Below, in pieces: positions 1 through 9,625 of a stretch of 64,000 nucleotides of DNA. The stretch's first letter is position 1; each line of letters starts with the position of its first letter. The DNA is from Turbatrix aceti. Lineage: Eukaryota > Nematoda > Chromadorea > Rhabditida > Panagrolaimidae. The notes beneath the pieces are model-generated. The model had not been told where the DNA came from. It searched no databases and saw only the letters and a program-made list of their open reading frames with translations. The translations under genes were made by a program, and so were the position numbers. The stretch spans positions 7,564,001-7,628,000 of the forward strand of contig OZ017766.1 of assembly GCA_963969345.1 (NCBI GenBank), read 5' to 3'.

Positions 1-2882
1 TGCTGCTGGGCTGCACTTTACCGATTTCCCAATTTCCTACCGCTGCCCAAGGACAAAAAGGACAAAGTAATATCGTCACGCATTTTTTTTTTGGCCGGTT
101 AAATGGGAAAACTGACTGCCCTCGGGAGAGGACAAAGGACGCGCAGGACAGAAGCGACTATTTTTTTTCCGAAATTCAAAACCCGGCAGGTATTTCGACA
201 GGTGAACAGGTGAACGAACGGCACTACGCGCGCGCGGCCATCGAGTGAGTCAAAATCAAGTGATCGAGGGAAGGGCAGAGGGGTGCAATGTCATGACTTG
301 CCCGGTCATTGCGTTCCGCCCGTGCCTGCCCCTGCCGGCGTGGTGGTGATGGTGGCGGTGTTTCAAGGTGACAATTGGGGACGCGCCAGTTTTGTCCTCG
401 ATTCCGATTCGGAAACGGCGCGCAAAGGAGGGGGGGGGAGAAAGCACCCCGGGGACGGACGACGGCCTTGACGGGAAAAAAGGACATGGCAGGACACGGC
501 CGCCGCAGCGGCCGTATCTCTTTCTCATCGCTGCCAGCATGTCAGCATAAAGCCGCCGATCGCGCATGAAGGAAAAAAAAAAGAGGGAGTTCAGGGGCAG
601 CCCTGGTTTTGTCCTCGTTCGCTCGTTCGTTCGCGCAAATCTGATCCTGGCTGGCAAATTAGTGGGGTCGGTGGGGTGATGCGCGCGCGCGGGTCGCCGA
701 TCTCGGTCATCTCGATCTTTCATGGCCAGGTCAACACTCAAAAATCCAATCCAATTCGGACGGCGCCGATCGCTTTTGCCTATATTAATATATTTTTTTT
801 TTCATCGAGAGTGGGAGCGCGCAGGTATCGTCCGGGGAGTGAGGCAAAGGCATACAACAACAACAAAAAATAACGACACCCGCCAGCCGACCACGACCGG
901 CGGCCAAGGTTGGGGTTGGGGTTTGTTGGGTGACTGCAGGCCTGCGCGAGCAGCGAGCGATTGGATTGGCCCCAACGACCGACCAGCCAGCCAGCCAGGT
1001 GCACCCTCGCGCAGGCAGGAGAGAAGAGGACGGGAGAATGCGCGCGATTGCCAAGGCCGTTGTTGCTTGCAGCCCCTGACAGAAAAAAAAAATAAATAGG
1101 AAAGAAGAAAAGGGTAGGGTGGGGTGGGGGGGGGGGGACTTGACTCATTCCGCAAGGCCAACGGACGCGTCCGAGACAAGACCGAATAGCAAAGCACCAG
1201 CACCAATCGCGCGGGCATGCACGACGCTGCCGCCGCCGGGTTGGGTGACAGCAGACGAGGACACTTGCTGCCTGCGCCACCCCGCTGTCCCGTCGTCCAC
1301 CGGTCCACGACCATAGTCGACCGTCTCGACTCCGAGGGCCCTATGACTCTGAATGATGACCGACCAGGGGGTGGGGGACGGGGGACGACATCGGGTTGTT
1401 CCAGATTGCATCGGATCCGTGCCGCAGGCCACGGATCCGAGGCGAAGCGACGCCCGCCTCCGGATGAATTCCGACGCTCGGATGTGTGCGTGCGCGCGTT
1501 GTCGACGTCGTCGGCCTCAGGGCAAGCCGATAGAGCAAAAACAAAAAGCGCGTGTTCACCTCCTTTTTCGCGCACTGGTAAAAATAGTGAAAGAATGAAT
1601 GTCGGTCATCGGGTCGCCGAGTCAGGCAGAGGGCCTCGCCGGGAGACAAAAGAGAAACGAGCCCTGAGGCGGCGATCGGTCGGTGGTCGAGGGATATCCT
1701 TCGTTCCTGGCGCGCACTATCGTTCGTGTCCTCTTCTCCGGAGCAGCGAGAGCGAAGTAGGGGGGGGGGAGAACGAAGACGAAGACGAAGACGAAGACGG
1801 TCGTCGGCCTAGATTCGGCGCCCTGCGCAGGGCAGGGTGATCGTCTTTTCCTCGAGGCCGCCGCCGAAATCACCACCGTGCGCGCGCCCGCGGAGAAAAA
1901 AAAACGAGGACGCGTCTGTCTCCATTCATTCATTCATTCGATCCGGTCCAAATCGCCATGCATCCATCCTCCTCCTTCTCCTCGATGACCTAAAACGCGT
2001 CCCGGGGCCGTGTACTCAGTCAGCGCCATATTCTCCGTATTTCCTTCTCTGACGTCGGAGGATGTCACCGAAAAAAACACACCACCACTACCGTCACCAA
2101 AATCGGGGTCAAAAAAGGAAACAAACGCGCAAAAATGTCCGTGGATTTTCTACGGAAATCATTGTCGTAGTTTTTGAGATAAATCGGCCGGACAGGAAGG
2201 CTGTCAGTTAGGGGAGGGGGGGGAGAAGGAGTCGGTCGAGTCAATCATCGGCAGCACAACGCAAAATGCCTCTGGCACCGATCTGACCCAAATTTTGGTT
2301 GGGTTCGTCGGCTTGCGCTCTTTTTTTTTTTTTGTTGGCGTATGTATGTATACAAAACAAAACATCAGAGCGTAAGAATTTTTGGGGTGGATGTGGATCT
2401 AGGCCACATCAGGGATAGCACGGATGAATCTGCCGTCCCAGGCACCACCAACCAACCACGGAATGAAATTTGGAACAAAATCCAAAACAGAAAATAGAAA
2501 ATACAGAAAAAGGAAAAAAAAATGACTCTTGAGACGATTTTTTCAGCTTTCTAGAATTTTCGCTTCAAGACACATCAGTGTTCAGTTTTCGCAAAGACAC
2601 GTTTTATCGTATCCCACAACTTTTTTTTCTGCTTTTTACCACGATTTTTTACATTTTGCGCTATTTGAGTTCCAAAAAATAAGGAAGCAATTAGAAAAGG
2701 CACTCTTGAGACGATTTTTTTTTGATTTTTCGAATTTTCGCTTCAGGACATAATATAAGTGCTCAGCTTTTCCAGATTTTCGCTTCAAGATACGTTCTAT
2801 CGTATCCCAAAACTTTTGTTTTTCCTGTCTTACCACGATTTTTTTGCTTTTTGTGCTACTTGAGTTATGAAATTGCACCCAC
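1..2882. other. Non-coding or intronic stretch downstream of PHGDH exon 1
   Basis: I find no convincing exon here. The first 2.1 kb is GC-rich with simple repeats (for example GAAGAC repeats near 1770-1800 and poly-G runs near 1125 and 1760). Long open frames on both strands encode low-complexity Arg/Pro/Ser-rich peptides with no family resemblance. From 2100 onwards the DNA is AT-rich with many homopolymer runs. Because the PHGDH donor at 2882 faces into this stretch, it may be a large intron whose next exon lies outside the window, or the gene may be broken. Confidence 0.5.
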
Positions 2883-3183
2883 CTGGCGTATTCATGACGA
2901 TCACACCGTTCCGGGTAGCAGCAGGAACATCGATGTTGTCGACACCCGTTCCAGCACGACCGACGAGCTTGAGAGTGCCGGCTGTGGCTTCGAGAATTTT
3001 CGCAGTAATTTTTGTGGCACTACGAACGATGACTGCATCGTAGGAATTTTTAAGGATAGATTCAATGATTTGGGCTTCATTTTGTTTGGTTTTCTTTTCG
3101 GCAATAACGCCGTGCTGGGTGAGGTGATCGATGCACTCCTGCTCGATGTCATCGGCGATGAGGACGCGTTTGATTTGAATCAT
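2883..3183 (-). CDS. PHGDH: D-3-phosphoglycerate dehydrogenase, first exon only (partial)
   Basis: This is the N-terminal exon of phosphoglycerate dehydrogenase, which oxidises 3-phosphoglycerate in the first step of serine synthesis in the cytosol. About 100 residues are visible. They include VLIADDIEQECIDHL near the N-terminus, YDAVIVRSATKIT at about residues 49-61, LKLVGRAGTGVDNID at about 72-86, and a closing block ending NTPG. This order matches the substrate-binding half of the family. The exon starts at an ATG (3183) and ends with CCAG followed by a GTGGGT donor at 2882, leaving phase 1. The expected continuation (NAD-binding Rossmann fold and a helix running from the NTPGG motif) is not seen in the 2.9 kb downstream. 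Either a long intron carries the rest out of the window or this is a truncated copy. Family identity is confident; completeness is not. Confidence 0.85.
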
Positions 3184-5400
3184 TTTGTTCTACGTGTATG
3201 TGTGTTTTTTTTGACGGTGCCTGGTTGGCTGTTGGCTGTTTGACGGTCTCTGCCTGCAACAATCAAAATGCAATAGATAGAGCCGACCGATTGACCTCGA
3301 TTTGTACGTATCGTGGATGGCCGGTCGGCCGCGGATCGCACAATGCCCTCAAGCACGCTGGCTGGCTGGCTGACGACTGGGGCAAGAAATCGGGTCACCA
3401 CCGCCATCGCGCAGACCCAGCACCACGCATGACACCCGGCCGACAAAAAGGGGGTGCCGCGCCGGTGACCGGCGTACATGCATGCAATTCAGAGGATCTA
3501 GGGGACAGGACACAAAGGGGACACGACACGGTCGGCCACCGGAATTGCTTTGCAAGTTGCAACATAAAACGATTAAAATCGGATTTGAAACGTCTTCAGT
3601 CGCCGTAACCGCCGCGCAAACTGATGTGAGAATGGTGGTTGTTTAATTTCAAGGATGGCTCGCGCGCTGTTCCTTACACTTAGGAAAGGTCGGAGAACGA
3701 AACAGACGAATTACGATCATAAGTTTTCACGCATCGAATCAACTGGAAGCAGGGATGCATCGGGATTTTTTGGGGGACCAAAGCATCAAAAAACAGTTTT
3801 TTAGCGTCCAATAAATAGTTTTTGCGCAGTGCAAAAAAAATCGACAGAGAAAAACACTTGCAAGCTTATGCGCAACAAAACAAACAAAAAAATGCAGTAT
3901 TTTTCGGAACCCATCAGACAAAAACACCAGAGTGGCCACAATAAAAAGAAAACAAACGCAATAAACGATCGGGCCGAGACCCGTTTGACCGTTATCGTTA
4001 TCGACGGATTGTCATGTCCAGCGACCGGCCGAGCGATAACAATAACGATAACGATTGATTCAATCTTTTATGCATTCACCCGATCAAATAAACGTCAAAA
4101 TCAAAGTACACACGAACGAACGAACGAACAACGACGGATGGCACCACGCCCTTATCGAATGGCATCGCGTTCATCTGCAAAATACGTGATAATTGAAAAG
4201 TTGCTTTACTTTGTTTCGCGTGATACAATCAATCCCGTATGAATGGTTAGATGTGGGACAACCGAACACAAACACAAACACGAAAATGATCATCGAGACG
4301 AGACGAAAACAGTCGGCTGGGCCCGGCCCGGGTCAGTCAGTGGTCGTCCCACTGTTGCTGTTGCGCGGTGCACCGTGTGAACAGGCAGTCACGTCTCGTC
4401 TCGGTGATAACAACTATAACAGGAAAAGGAAGTGATGATGATGACTCGTCTGTCGAGAAAAGAAAGGAAGACTTGGCCGGGAAAATTCCGAGTTGTGTCG
4501 TGCCTGGCTCCAAGGTTATACCTTTCATGGCCTGAACCGTATCAAAAAAACGAATCGTGCGTTTTAGAAAAATGCAAAATTACCAAAAAAAAAGGAAAAT
4601 ACAGCGCAAGAATTTTTCCATTAAAAAAAATTGGAACGATCGCGGATGGGCGAACGTTCGTGTTCGTTCGTTCGCGAACAAATTCAATTTTTTTTCGTTC
4701 GTTCGAGAACAGATTTGCTTAGTTCGAATTCGTTCGCGAACAAAGATAAATTTTCCGAGCGATTTGAAATTTTCGTTGCGAAACCATTGATACAAAAGTA
4801 ACATTTTTTGGCTGGATTTTGTAACTTTTTTACGACACAAAAGTTTTACGATATTTTTTTCCTAAAACTAGATTTTTTTGTCTCATAATAATTTTTGGGG
4901 GTTTCTTAGGTTTTCCGTCCCAACATGGGCTACAAAATGTGAATAATTTGATAAAAAAAACAGATTTTGGAAAAAAAAACGGTTGAATTTTTTAACTTTT
5001 TTTTTAATTTTCACTGTTTTTATCAAAACTAATTTTGCCATTTTTGATGAATTTATTTCATTTTTTATGTACTTTTCAAAACATCAAATTCGATAAAGCA
5101 ATTTTTATTAGACTCCGACGTCATTATGCACAATACAATGCGGTAAGAAGACGAAGAAAGAAAGACAATCAAAAAATTTACCCTAAATTCTGTACTTTTT
5201 CTGGGGGCGAGTTACGATTCTAGGATGCCCAAAAATTTTCCAATTTCTGAAAAAAATAAAAATTCGTCCAATTTTTTTTAATTTCCAGAAAATAAATTTC
5301 TCACTTTCTGAAAAATTGTCAGATGAAATCGCCTGATACAGGTGATTCGAAAAACACTCCATAAAATTTATCAATAATTCAAAACCCGTAGCACAGGCAA
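3184..5400. other. Intergenic stretch between PHGDH and TFIIE alpha
   Basis: No gene is supported. The region directly upstream of the PHGDH start (3190-3560) is GC-moderate and probably holds its promoter. Positions 3600-5400 are AT-rich with many A/T runs and end at the TFIIE alpha stop codon. A partial hAT-like repeat sits at about 4644-4780. Plus-strand open frames near 3829 and 4432 have simple-sequence composition and no resemblance to known proteins. Confidence 0.5.
4644..4780 (+). mobile_element. Fragment of the TTCG-type hAT-like MITE
   Basis: It begins GGATGGGCGAACGTTCG, the same left end as the full copies at 18906, 20151 and 31493, and carries the GTTCGCGAAC palindromes and the AAAGATAAATTTTCCGA segment. 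It then diverges after about 130 bp, so only the left end remains. No right terminus or target duplication is visible. Confidence 0.6.
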
Positions 5401-7244
5401 TCAGCGAGAAATAATGAGCTCACGCCGCGATCTGTACTTATTCTTGATATATAGCGTGACGAAAACTTCCCGAGCACGGACAACGGAAGCGATGTGTTTT
5501 CTGTCGAATTTCTCTAGCACGTTATCGGGGATCTGGTTGACCGGAAGAAGGCCGCCGTCGCAGTCGACGAACATTGCCAGTCGTAACCGTTCTTTCTTTG
5601 GAACAACGTCGGATTGGGGGTGGAGGGAAGTTTGAAGTTGGGCGAGACTGGGTTTGACATCGTAGCCGTTGGCTGCTAATTCGGTTTTGACGACGTTGTC
5701 CTGATCCTGCTGAAGTCCAGGCTCCAGTTTTACCCGTTTTATTTGTGGGCCATCAATTTCTGCGTCGTTTTCGGTATCGGATTCTGAAAATGAACAGAAA
5801 AAAATAGGGGAAAAAGTGTGTAAAAAACAAACTTGGACGCTTCAAAGCGGTGGTCGAGGAGGAGAAACTTTCGCGTATCTGTTTGTCGTCGAATTCTAGC
5901 AGAGCTTCGACTTCGGCATTCAAATCGCCTTCGCCGCGCGCAAGTTTTGCTGCACGTATTTTGCCTAAAATCATGAAAAAAAAAGCAAATAAAAACACAA
6001 AAAAGGTAAAACCCACTTTCACGACTCTTTTGAATGAGATTTCGTCGATCCTTGTCAACGAGAGAAACCCGCACAGACCCCGCAAGCCAGGGCACAGCCT
6101 CGCGCAGAGGCTCAACAGGCACGTAAGCCCCGTCAAACGTAACCTCAAGGCGCTGAGCGTTCGACTGGTTATCCGCGTTGAAAGCGCGTTCACCGACCTA
6201 GAAATACCCTCACCACTTCGAGACAGAAGCTTCGAGCATATCCAACTCACGTTGAGTACCCGTCGAGGCTCCAAGTCTTTGCCGTCAACGAGTGGTGCGG
6301 ATGTCGGCACGGGGGGTTCGTTGATGTGGTCGGCGAAGATGACACCGTTGAGATTCTGCATCGTGCTTACGAGCGATCCGGTCTGTTCGTTGAACTTCGC
6401 GAGAGAAGATCGAGTGTCCTCGCTTGGGCCCGCGGTTTCTTCGTCTTTGACTTCGTGGAAGCATGACCAACATCTGAAAAAAAAGGTTTTTGGGTAAAAA
6501 AGGGATTTTATAAAAAATATCGTTCACCCAACAAAAAAAGTATCGTTACGCTAATAACAAAAAATGGCACGACAGAAAAGTATCGTAACGGATCAGTTTC
6601 AGCTTGAAAACAGTTTTTCAGGCAAAAAAGCGATTTTTTCACAAAGGAAAACATTTTTTTTGAAATAAACCCATTTTGCAAAAAAAGTATCGTTTCCCCA
6701 ACAAAAAAAGTATCGTAACTCACATCAATTTATCGGTATTCGGCTGATAAAGGTTGTACATATCGAGCTGATCGTACTGCTGCTTGCAGTTCGTGCATAC
6801 ATAGTTCGCGCGATGAATTTGATCCTGTTCGCGTGACTCCAGTTTCTGTCGAATCTGATCCAACTTGTACTTGGTGACGTTGATGACGCCCTTGTAATTG
6901 ATGTAGTAGTATGTAACCTTTTTCTGCTTCCCATCGACCTCTTCCATGACGCTGCGTTCTTTTATCAACTTATCTGCCTGTAAAAAAACTCTAAATAAAC
7001 ATTTGCAAAAAAATGAAAAAAAACAAACCTTGAGAGTGCTGAGAAAGGGTTTTAGCGTCTTCGGATCGAATTTGAAGAGTTTCCGTAGCACTTCTTCCTT
7101 GACGCAGCCATTGCGCTGGATATAGTCCGCAATAACGTATGGATGAGGACCGTAGAAAGTCTTGACAACTGTTAGTACAAAAGACCGCAGATAGTCTGGT
7201 ACTTCTTGAAGTTTTTCACCCGATTGTGCCGTTGCGCTTGACAT
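5401..7244 (-). CDS. GTF2E1: General transcription factor IIE subunit alpha
   Basis: This encodes TFIIE alpha, which joins the RNA polymerase II pre-initiation complex with TFIIE beta, recruits TFIIH and helps open the promoter. Six exons give 462 residues: 7244-7029, 6977-6724, 6473-6251, 6197-6017, 5964-5833 and 5783-5401, with phases consistent throughout. Residues 14-105 form the winged-helix domain (VPDYLRSFVLTVVKTFYG, then YYYINYKGVINVTKYKLDQI). A C4 zinc ribbon follows with CTNC at 133-136 and CWSC at 158-161, then HEVKDEE and AKFNEQ as in animal orthologues. The C-terminus is acidic and then ends in a Lys/Arg-rich tail. Length is close to the human protein (about 440). It lies 425 bp downstream of the neighbouring same-strand gene, so shared transcription is possible. 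The start was chosen because MSSATAQSGEKL leads directly into the conserved domain; upstream in-frame sequence is not conserved-looking. Confidence 0.93.
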
Positions 7245-7668
7245 CTTGATGCCACAACACAACACACCCCGTAGAAACGCTACAAAGAACTTCGAAAAAG
7301 AACGGATGGAACCGGCTTTCTGGAAATTCAGCAATTGTGAGAGCAATTTGCGCAACATCAGAAAAAACTGCACTGAATATTTTCGCGTCAAGAGTACCGT
7401 GGACTTGTTTTTATGACGCATCGAAAGTTACTTGGTAACGGTCGGTTTACTTTTGTTTTCTTACTTTTGGATCTGGTTTACGATTTTTTTCTTTTTGGAT
7501 AACGATTTACGGTTTTTTTTGGTTTTTGGGTAACGTTTTACGGTTTTTGCACGTTTTTGGTGACGGTTTCCGGTTTTTTCTTGTTTTTTTGGAGTGATTG
7601 ACTATTTTTTTTATGTTTTTGGGTTGGATTACGATAATTTGTTTATTTATTTTTGGTGTCATACAACT
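7245..7668. other. Spacer between TFIIE alpha and the upstream gene
   Basis: This is AT-rich DNA with a series of short imperfect direct repeats of the type ACGGTTTTTTG near 7430-7620. No exon is supported. A spacer of this size between same-strand nematode genes could hold a polyadenylation signal and a spliced-leader acceptor, but none is clear enough to name. Confidence 0.45.
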
Positions 7669-9304
7669 TTATTTGTCATCATCATCTGCATCAACGTATG
7701 TTGGTGATCCATGTGCTGCGCGTGAGAGAGAGACAGCGGTGCATGAATCGTTGCCTTTGTCTACCGATGCATCGACCGATGCATCGACCGATGCATCGAC
7801 CGATGGTTCTTTCGACAGATCCACGGTTTTCTCTGTAGCTGTCGTCTTTTCGTCAACAGATTCGCGGGCCGATTGGAACACTAATTTTTCGGTTTTCTGG
7901 TCGTCTGGGCCGTCCTTTTTGTCTTCCGGCGGCGGTTTTCTGACTGATTTCTCGATGGGCATTCGTACGCTTCGAGTCGAGTTTAGGGTCACTTCGCTGA
8001 TAATAACGCTCTGCGTATCCTCAGCAACGCTCTTAGACATCGTTTCGTCTTCCTTGTCATCGTTGATTCCAGGCCCGGAGAATTTGCGCGTTGGTCGTAG
8101 GTTCTCAACGGTGGGTCGTTTTTGGAGTTTCCGAGGTACAGGTGGGGCTTGGTGTGGCGGGAGTGGGCCACGCTGGGGCGGGAGTGGGGCACGCTGCGGC
8201 GGGAGTGGGACTTGTTGCGGCGGAGCCTGTTGCGACGGAACCTGCTGCAATGCCACTGACGCAGTTTGTTCAACATCGTGCGTTCCCGGTTTTTTAATCT
8301 TGTTCTTGCAGACTGCCGGTTTTTTTTTGGCTTTCACGGATTCGAATACTGTTGGGGGGTCCTGGAAAAAAAGGAAAACGTGTTAGTGTACAATTTTTAC
8401 TATAAAATGTAGATTGATGCCATTGCATGATCTGGCAGAGTTTTGGTTGCCGGAAATCGCGTTTTGTTATTTTTGGCAATTTTTGGAACGTTGCAGTTAA
8501 AAAATTACGGTTTTTTCGAAGCCAGGGTACAAATTGATAACGATGTGATTTTTGATAGATAATCAGAGAAAAATATTTATAAAAATAAGGGTTATCACAT
8601 TGAAAAATGCCGAAAGTCAGTTTCTGCATTTTTCAAGGTGATAACCCTATATTTTTATAAATATTTTTCTCGGATTATCCATCAAAATTCACACCGATCA
8701 ATATGTAGTTTGGCTTTGAAAAAACTGTAGTTTTTTAACTGTAACGTTCCAAAAATCGTCAAAAATAACAAAACGCTACTTCCGGCAACCGTAACTCTGT
8801 CAGATCATGCCTCAGGCATCTATCATACATTTTACAGTAAAAATTTTTCATTCCAAAAGCTAAGAAACTTACTTCGAGTTCGGGTTCCATGATATACATA
8901 GAATGCAGAGGGCGACGTTCTGACGACTGCCCAGGCGCGAGCCTGACAGATGACGCCATCGGTACGACAGCCGGCATCGGAACGACAGAAGTCGGCGCCT
9001 TCGATTCCTCGCCTTCGTTGACTACAAACACAGATTGTGCTACCGAAGCAGTGACAGACGTATAGTTGGATTGCACGCGGGAATTCTTGTTGAGCTTTTT
9101 GTACATCTTTTTATTAATATGCTTTCTACGATTTGATGACCTGGAATCACTTTTGGTATGCTTACGGTTACTTTGAATGGACTTTGTTTTCTTGCTCCTG
9201 AGTAAATGTGGATTGGAGCGTCTGACATTCTGATAGTGCATGGGCTGCTTCCGCGACGTCCTCGAAGTCCTTACGGGCAGTTGCATCGGCTGTCGGTCCT
9301 TCAT
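7669..9304 (-). CDS. Unrecognised Pro/Gln- and Lys-rich protein
   Basis: I do not recognise this gene. The two-exon model is 9304-8873 and 8361-7669, joined in phase 0 (CTCGAA then GTAAGT; CAG then GACCCC), giving 374 residues. The first exon encodes a basic stretch (SSNRRKHINKKMYKKLNK) followed by VVNEGEESKAP. The second holds repeats of the form LPPQRAPLPPQRGPLPP, an acidic region, and four tandem SVDA units near the C-terminus, ending DADDDDK. No domain is visible; the protein is probably disordered. The 5' part is uncertain because all three frames are open between about 9170 and 9320. An alternative ATG at 9320 gives an acidic peptide (MDTLFHEGPTADAT) that would need a 31-nt intron to reach the same downstream frame. 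The gene lies about 320 bp after the jip-1 stop and upstream of TFIIE alpha, all on one strand. Confidence 0.6.
7759..7806 (-). repeat. 12-bp coding tandem repeat
   Basis: About four copies of the unit ACCGATGCATCG lie inside the last exon of the unrecognised gene and encode SVDA repeats. The unit contains the palindrome GATGCATC. Because the unit is a multiple of three, changes in copy number keep the reading frame. Confidence 0.85.
8392..8847. mobile_element. Foldback (long inverted repeat) element, family A, intronic copy
   Basis: Two arms of about 215-225 bp are near-perfect inverted copies separated by a loop of about 10-15 bp near 8615. The left arm has GGTTGCCGGAAATCGCG, TTTGGAACGTT and GAGAAAAATATTTATAAAA in order. 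The right arm has the reverse complements in opposite order. There is no coding capacity. The element fills 456 of the 511 bp of the only intron in the unrecognised gene. A related copy lies at about 60285-60735. Confidence 0.85.
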
Positions 9305-9625
9305 GAAACAGTGTATCCATAGCGCGTCTGTGCTACTGTCGAAATACTTTTCCGGATAACTGTGCCGATCTCGGAAATTCAAATTTCCGTGCACATGGGA
9401 ATTATTTTTTTGCAACTTTCCAGATCAATTTTTTTCGCAAAATGCCGTAGTTTTGCGTAAAAATTGATCTATAACATTCAATCAAACATTTGTTCGTTCG
9501 AAAATACATACCAATTTTTATGAACACAATAAAAAAATAAACCAAAAAATAAATGTAAATACACGTGTGTGCATGTAAACAAACAACAACGCGGAAAGGG
9601 TTGAGAAAGTGGGAAAAACGAAAGA

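Noticed and set aside
780..1575. Long minus-strand open frames of 166 and 257 codons
   Set aside because: They lie in GC-rich simple sequence, encode Arg/Pro/Ser/Val-rich strings in several frames at once, lack splice context and resemble no family.
2636..2878. Read-through extension of the PHGDH exon into a Lys-rich frame
   Set aside because: Similarity to the enzyme stops exactly at a GTGGGT donor, and the following sequence is AT-rich low complexity.
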